From contig DATEMP010000425.1 of the NCBI GenBank assembly GCA_035275545.1, positions 1-19,051 of the forward strand: DNA of 19,051 nucleotides. The letters run 5' to 3'. Within the stretch, counting starts at the first letter, position 1. The number at the start of each line of letters is the position of its first letter. This DNA comes from WS-11 sp035275545. GTDB lineage: Bacteria > Eisenbacteria > RBG-16-71-46. The position numbers and the translations under genes are program-made. The notes under the pieces were generated by a model. It was not told the DNA's origin, ran no database searches, and was given only the letters and a program-made list of their open reading frames with translations. Of this stretch, positions 15,514 through 19,051 are shown in pieces.

Positions 15514-16086
15514 ATGAAGCTCCTTGCCACCCTTGTGCTCTCCGCAGCCCTGGCCATTCCCGCGAGTGCCGCAATCGTCCACGACGAGGGCGTGAACGGC
15601 GACATCTCGACCAACGAGGCCGCACCCACGCCGATGGTGTTCGCGATCGGCGCCAACACCGTCATCGGCTCGGTCCGGAACGGCGGCACGCCGGCCGATC
15701 CCCGGGACTACCTCACGTTCACGATCCCGGCCGGGCAGATGCTGGCCCAATTGAATCTGGTGGCGTTCGCGCCCACCAACATCGCGTTCGCCTCGTTCAA
15801 CTCCGGCAACACCAGCTTCATTCCGAGCTTCGCGACCGATCCGTTGTTCCTCGCCGGCATTCACGTGAACACGACGGAGATCGGGCTCGACCTCATGGAG
15901 CAATTCGTGTGCTGCGCCGTGACCTCGAACGCACTGCCCGGTCCGTTCCTCGGGCCCGGCACCTACACCTTCCTGATCCAGCAGACCAACAACATCACCA
16001 CGACCTACACGCTGGACTTCGTGATGCAGGCCGCGGTGCCGACCGACGCATCGACCTGGGGCGCGCTCAAGCAGCTCTATCGTTGA
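15514..16086 (+). CDS. Small exported protein, PEP-CTERM-cargo-like, ending in WGALKQLYR
   Basis: The ATG at 15514 has AGGAG nine nt upstream; the product is 190 residues. A signal peptide covers about 1-19 (LLATLVLSAALAIPASA). The mature start, HDEGVNGDISTNEAAPTP, with FAIGANTVIGSV and then DPRDYLTFTIPAGQ, is the opening I know from many PEP-CTERM-type exported beta-sandwich proteins. The usual PEP motif, membrane helix and basic tail are absent. Instead the chain ends, after a last beta strand, in TDASTWGALKQLYR. A CC pair sits near residue 131. The gene stands alone on the plus strand between two minus-strand paralogous outer-membrane proteins and converges on the second with 27 nt between stops. 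Function is unknown; a surface or envelope role is inferred from export. Confidence 0.75.
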   Translation: MKLLATLVLSAALAIPASAAIVHDEGVNGDISTNEAAPTPMVFAIGANTVIGSVRNGGTPADPRDYLTFTIPAGQMLAQLNLVAFAPTNIAFASFNSGNTSFIPSFATDPLFLAGIHVNTTEIGLDLMEQFVCCAVTSNALPGPFLGPGTYTFLIQQTNNITTTYTLDFVMQAAVPTDASTWGALKQLYR

Positions 16087-16094
16087 TATTTCCG

Positions 16095-16112
16095 AAAACC
16101 CGACGTTTCGGG
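16095..16112 (-). terminator. Short intrinsic terminator for the second DUF5916 gene
   Basis: Read on the minus strand, CCCGA-AACG-TCGGG (16099-16112) is followed directly by TTTT (16095-16098), 1 nt past the gene's stop. The stem is only 5 bp. The overlapping dyad CCGAAA...TTTCGG (from 16092) could serve the convergent plus-strand gene as well, but no T-run follows it on that side. Confidence 0.45.
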
Positions 16113-16113
16113 A

Positions 16114-18738
16114 TCAGAGGCTGAAGTAGTAGGTCAGCTTGGCGAGGAAGATGTTGTTCTGGTTGGCATTCACCAGGTCGCGGAAGTTGGGGCTGAAGTC
16201 GAAGTTCCCATTCGGATCAAAGTCGACCCGCTCCTGCGTCCAGACGAGGAACAGCGTGGATCCCGGCATGTACTCCCACCGGAACACCGCGTTCCCGCGC
16301 AGCGACTTGAAATTGAAGTCCTGCGGGTCGATCCCCAACGCCGCGATATCGACCGGATCGAACTCGTAGCTCCGTGGACGGCGCAGCGCATGGTAGCCGG
16401 CGTACTCCCCGGCCGAGATGAGCGGCTGGATGTAGGTCTGCAGGCTCATCGTGGGCGTGAACGCCCAGTTGAGGCGGATGTTCGCCGAGACCGTGGTCTG
16501 GTCGAGCTGGCCGAACACGTAGCGCTGGCCATACGTCTCGGTGGCCGTCGGGTCCGGAGCGGCCCCTACGAACTGCGTGAAATCGACGTTGCGCGAGTAG
16601 CCTGGCCCCAGATTGAGGACGACGTTCGACACCGGCTTCCACTCGAATCCCGGGTTGAGACTCCAGTTGTACGATTTGCCTTCGGGAACGTTGTATCCAT
16701 AGAACTCGAGGTAATAGAAACGCTTCGCCTTCCCGTCCGTGTCGATATAGAGGTACAGCTCGTATCCCGGCTTGTTGTACATGACCGGCCCGCCGCGCGT
16801 GGCGCGCGTGTTGACGGTCTGCGGGTTGTAGGCGGTGCTGTAGTTGAAGCTGTAGTTGTTGGAGAACTCCGTGAATCCCGAGAGCCAGAGGCCGTTCCAC
16901 GTGTCGTTGCCCTGGAAGTCCCAGCTCCCGAACAGCGACACCAGAACTTCCTGGTACTTGCGGTGCTTCGTGGTCTCGGTCCACTTGTAGCCGCCGCCCA
17001 GGTGCCCGTTGATGACGTCTGAGCGGGTGTGGAAGCCCACGTCGGCGACGTCGAAGCTCGGGCTCATGAAGCCGAGCGCCGAGTTCATGATGACGTTCCC
17101 CTTCTGCTTGTTGAGCCAATAGCGGCTGCCGAATCCGGTCAGCGCCGTGGCGTTGGGATCGACCTCGATATGATCCGCGTCCGGCCGCTGGAAGTAGTGG
17201 CGCGAGCTGGTCTGGAGCGAGGTGATGCGCTGCTCCGTCCCGGTGACGTGTGAGAGCGCCGACCAGCCTGAGATGACCCACACCTTGTTCGAGTCCAGGA
17301 ATGTCCAGCCGTCGAGCCCGGTCATGATCGAGCGGTTGTTGAGCTGGTTCTTGAGCCCCGCGTCCGCGTTCTCGAACGAGCGGGCGGCGACCGTCGTCAT
17401 GAGCCCGAAGCCTTGCCTGCGGTCCTTGAACTCCTTGAGCCCGCGCGCGACGCCGTAGTAGGTGAGCGGCTCGATGCCCACCCTGGAGCGCAGCCCGCCG
17501 GTTTCGAGGGTGGCGACCTCGCGGTTGGCGAGCGCGTGGAGCGTGCCGAAGCTGACCGTCGGCCAGAGCTTCCCGGTCAGCTTCGCCGCCCCGAGGATGC
17601 TCGTGCCAATCGGCCGGTCCTCGTAGTCCGCGCTGTTCTCAGCCGAGTCGAAGCCCTGGGGCCCGCGTCCGATCCGCCGGCTGTAGAAGAACGTCGGCTC
17701 GGGCCAGTTGAAGCCCCAGTAGCTGTTGCTCCCCTGGTTGCCGAAGCCGAAGATCGACGAGCCCTCGACGAAGAACGGCCGCTTCTCCTGGAAGAACGAC
17801 TCGACGTCGCTCAGGTTCACGACCGCCGGATCGACTTCCACCTGGCCGAAGTCCGGGTTCACGGTCGCGTTGAGCGTCATCTTGGTGCCCACGCCCATGC
17901 GCAGGTCGGCGCCGCCCCTGGCATCGAAACGCGAGCCATCATTGAAGGGATCGAGCGGCGCGTGCTGCAGGAACTCGCCCTTGGAGGTGACGTAGGGCCT
18001 CAACTCGATCGAACGCGGCGGGTTGATGTTCTCGATGCCGCGCAGCTCGGGCCAGCGGGAGACGAACCCGCTCTCCTTCTTGGGCTGGTAGACGTAGAAG
18101 ATCTCCTCGCTGTTCCGCTGCACGACGCGGCGGAAGTTGACGCCCCACACGTGCTGCGCCGCACGATTGAATCGGAGCTGCGAGAACGGGATGCGCATCT
18201 CGACCGTATAGCCCTGGTTGTCGACCCTGGCCTTCGCCTCCCACACACCGTCCCAGGAGTTGTCCTCCGAGCCGTCGTTGGAGAGCGTGCCGTCGAACAG
18301 CGTGCCGGCGGAATTGACCAGGAAGTAGTAGCCGGTGCGCTTGTCGCGATACGGGTCGAGGTAGAACGAGAAGCGGTCGGACGGGACCGAGACGTCACGG
18401 CGAGAGAGCCGCACCATGAGCGACTCGGGATGGGCGTCGTAGCAGCGGGCGCCCAGGTAGATCGCGTCGTCGTCGTAGGCGACCCGCACCTCGGTCTTCT
18501 GGCTGGGCGCGGTGCCCTCGTTGGGATCGCGCTGCTTGAAGTCGGTGATGGCGTTCCCGTTCTGCCACACCGCTTCGGACAGCACGCCGTCCACGTCGAC
18601 CCGCTCGGCAAGGCGCACGGCGATCACCGGCGGCACGGACTGCTGGGTGGGGGTCGCGGGGGCGACCGAAAGACTGTCGGCGTCCGCGAGGCTGGCGGCC
18701 ACCGGCAACATCAGGAGAGCGAGGGCGATCGTTCTCAT
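16114..18738 (-). CDS. DUF5916-type outer-membrane beta-barrel protein with N-terminal CBM9-like domain (paralogue 2)
   Basis: The ATG at 18738 (MRTIALALLMLPVAASLADA) is preferred over an upstream start at 18828 because it opens with a signal peptide and has GGAAGG (18746-18751) upstream. This gives 874 residues. A CBM9-like domain at about 46-235 shows VDVDGVLSEAVWQNG, EVRVAYDDDAIYLGAR, FYLDPYRDKRTGYYF and VEMRIPFSQLRFN. The DUF5916 hallmark lies at about 294-323 (NPDFGQVEVD, FFQEKRPFF). The barrel continues to the C-terminal LTYYFSL. It aligns with the 12563-15202 product along the whole length, including the barrel stretch YVFGQLDQTTVSAN and the same terminal FSL. The two are therefore paralogues, not merely domain-sharing neighbours. 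No plug or TonB box is seen. The ligand is unknown, and the CBM9-like domain does not by itself prove carbohydrate binding. Confidence 0.87.
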   Translation of the reverse strand: MRTIALALLMLPVAASLADADSLSVAPATPTQQSVPPVIAVRLAERVDVDGVLSEAVWQNGNAITDFKQRDPNEGTAPSQKTEVRVAYDDDAIYLGARCYDAHPESLMVRLSRRDVSVPSDRFSFYLDPYRDKRTGYYFLVNSAGTLFDGTLSNDGSEDNSWDGVWEAKARVDNQGYTVEMRIPFSQLRFNRAAQHVWGVNFRRVVQRNSEEIFYVYQPKKESGFVSRWPELRGIENINPPRSIELRPYVTSKGEFLQHAPLDPFNDGSRFDARGGADLRMGVGTKMTLNATVNPDFGQVEVDPAVVNLSDVESFFQEKRPFFVEGSSIFGFGNQGSNSYWGFNWPEPTFFYSRRIGRGPQGFDSAENSADYEDRPIGTSILGAAKLTGKLWPTVSFGTLHALANREVATLETGGLRSRVGIEPLTYYGVARGLKEFKDRRQGFGLMTTVAARSFENADAGLKNQLNNRSIMTGLDGWTFLDSNKVWVISGWSALSHVTGTEQRITSLQTSSRHYFQRPDADHIEVDPNATALTGFGSRYWLNKQKGNVIMNSALGFMSPSFDVADVGFHTRSDVINGHLGGGYKWTETTKHRKYQEVLVSLFGSWDFQGNDTWNGLWLSGFTEFSNNYSFNYSTAYNPQTVNTRATRGGPVMYNKPGYELYLYIDTDGKAKRFYYLEFYGYNVPEGKSYNWSLNPGFEWKPVSNVVLNLGPGYSRNVDFTQFVGAAPDPTATETYGQRYVFGQLDQTTVSANIRLNWAFTPTMSLQTYIQPLISAGEYAGYHALRRPRSYEFDPVDIAALGIDPQDFNFKSLRGNAVFRWEYMPGSTLFLVWTQERVDFDPNGNFDFSPNFRDLVNANQNNIFLAKLTYYFSL

Positions 18739-18934
18739 GGGGATGCCTTCCGGAGAAAGGGTCGTACCGCGGCCAACGCAGGCTTTGACCCGATGGAGTA
18801 CGAAAACGTTGGAAGGAGTGTTCCCCACCCCCGGGGGTACCGCGAACCGCCGCCGCCCGGCGCAGCAAACCGCGCGACCGGGGCGGGTTTTCGGACCCCC
18901 GGCGCGGCGCCGCTCTCTGAGGGAGCGCCGCCCC
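18739..18934. other. Intergenic leader upstream of paralogue 2
   Basis: This 196-nt GC-rich gap lies between the amidohydrolase end and the DUF5916 gene, both on the minus strand. The only element I can assign is the GGAAGG ribosome site at 18746-18751. No good promoter hexamers were found. Near the amidohydrolase stop (about 18906-18931) CGGCGC and GCGCCG are inverted copies around a 14-nt interior, a weak terminator candidate without a U-run. Confidence 0.4.
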
Positions 18935-19051
18935 CTACCGGCCCGGTGACGCCGCCGGCCGCGCCGGCACGGTCGCGTCGTTCCGGTAGACCACCCCGGC
19001 CTTCATCACGAACACCACCTTCTCGAGCGCGGTAACGTCCTCGAGCGGGTT
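18935..19051 (-). CDS. Amidohydrolase-family protein, C-terminal 38 codons (5' part beyond window)
   Basis: On the minus strand the frame is open from the window edge to TAG at 18935-18937. It reads NPLEDVTALEKVVFVMKAG followed by VVYRN and a short Ala/Pro-rich tail. The pattern 'NPL.D...L.....VMK.G.VY.N' is the usual C-terminal end of metal-dependent amidohydrolases (imidazolonepropionase/prolidase-like group), where the last strands of the small beta-sandwich close the composite domain. The catalytic His/Asp residues would lie outside the window, so substrate is not assignable. The gene reads in the same direction as the following DUF5916 gene, 196 nt away, so co-transcription is possible but not shown. 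Confidence 0.72.
   Translation of the reverse strand, partial: NPLEDVTALEKVVFVMKAGVVYRNDATVPARPAASPGR

Noticed and set aside
12563..18738. TonB-dependent receptor call for the two large barrel proteins
   Set aside because: No plug domain or TonB box; the N-terminus is CBM9-like and the conserved NPDFGQVEVD region is the DUF5916 mark.
1..19051. CRISPR, insertion sequence, phage or defence island
   Set aside because: No repeat-spacer pattern, transposase, integrase, terminal repeats or nuclease/toxin genes were found on either strand.

Overview
The window is very GC-rich, densely coded bacterial DNA. Several traits together suggest a Gram-negative, diderm member of the wider FCB/Eisenbacteria-like group. 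Two secreted proteins end in FlgD/type-IX-secretion-like C-terminal domains (ending LILLR and RASVLR). Two large DUF5916-type outer-membrane proteins lie close together, there is a lipoprotein with a lipobox, and menaquinone appears to be made by the futalosine route (mqnE). The taxonomic assignment is inference from gene content; no rRNA or other phylogenetic marker is present.

Layout. At 1-2653 (+) a translationally coupled trio holds the 3' end of a six-hairpin glycosidase-like protein, a membrane-anchored helical-repeat protein and a 12-TM MFS permease. At 2728-4422 (+) lies a secreted five-Asp-box protein with a C-terminal sorting-type domain. It converges on a short RecQ helicase at 4433-5980 (-). 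Divergent from recQ is a second large secreted protein at 6165-8156 (+), with seven propeller-type repeats, an FN3-like module and a C-terminal sorting-type domain. A secreted protein of unknown function follows at 8424-9116 (+).

A tight minus-strand operon runs from 12422 down to 9120: mqnE, a rhodanese, an FMN-dependent alpha-hydroxy-acid oxidase/dehydrogenase and an NTF2-like lipoprotein. Gaps are 3-5 nt, with one 8-nt overlap. It joins quinone biosynthesis to a possible quinone-reducing or flavin-dependent enzyme and is the most suggestive functional grouping here.

The right third (12563-18738) carries two paralogous outer-membrane proteins on the minus strand, each a CBM9-like domain plus DUF5916 barrel. 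Between them, on the plus strand, is a small exported protein whose N-terminal half resembles PEP-CTERM cargo but which ends in WGALKQLYR. The right edge holds the last 38 codons of an amidohydrolase on the minus strand.

No rRNA, tRNA, CRISPR array, insertion sequence or phage gene was seen. The region reads as envelope/secretion and housekeeping chromosome. No complete new multi-gene defence or mobile system is evident. The points most worth following are the mqnE operon, the paired DUF5916 proteins with their divergent partner, and the unusual C-terminus of that partner.
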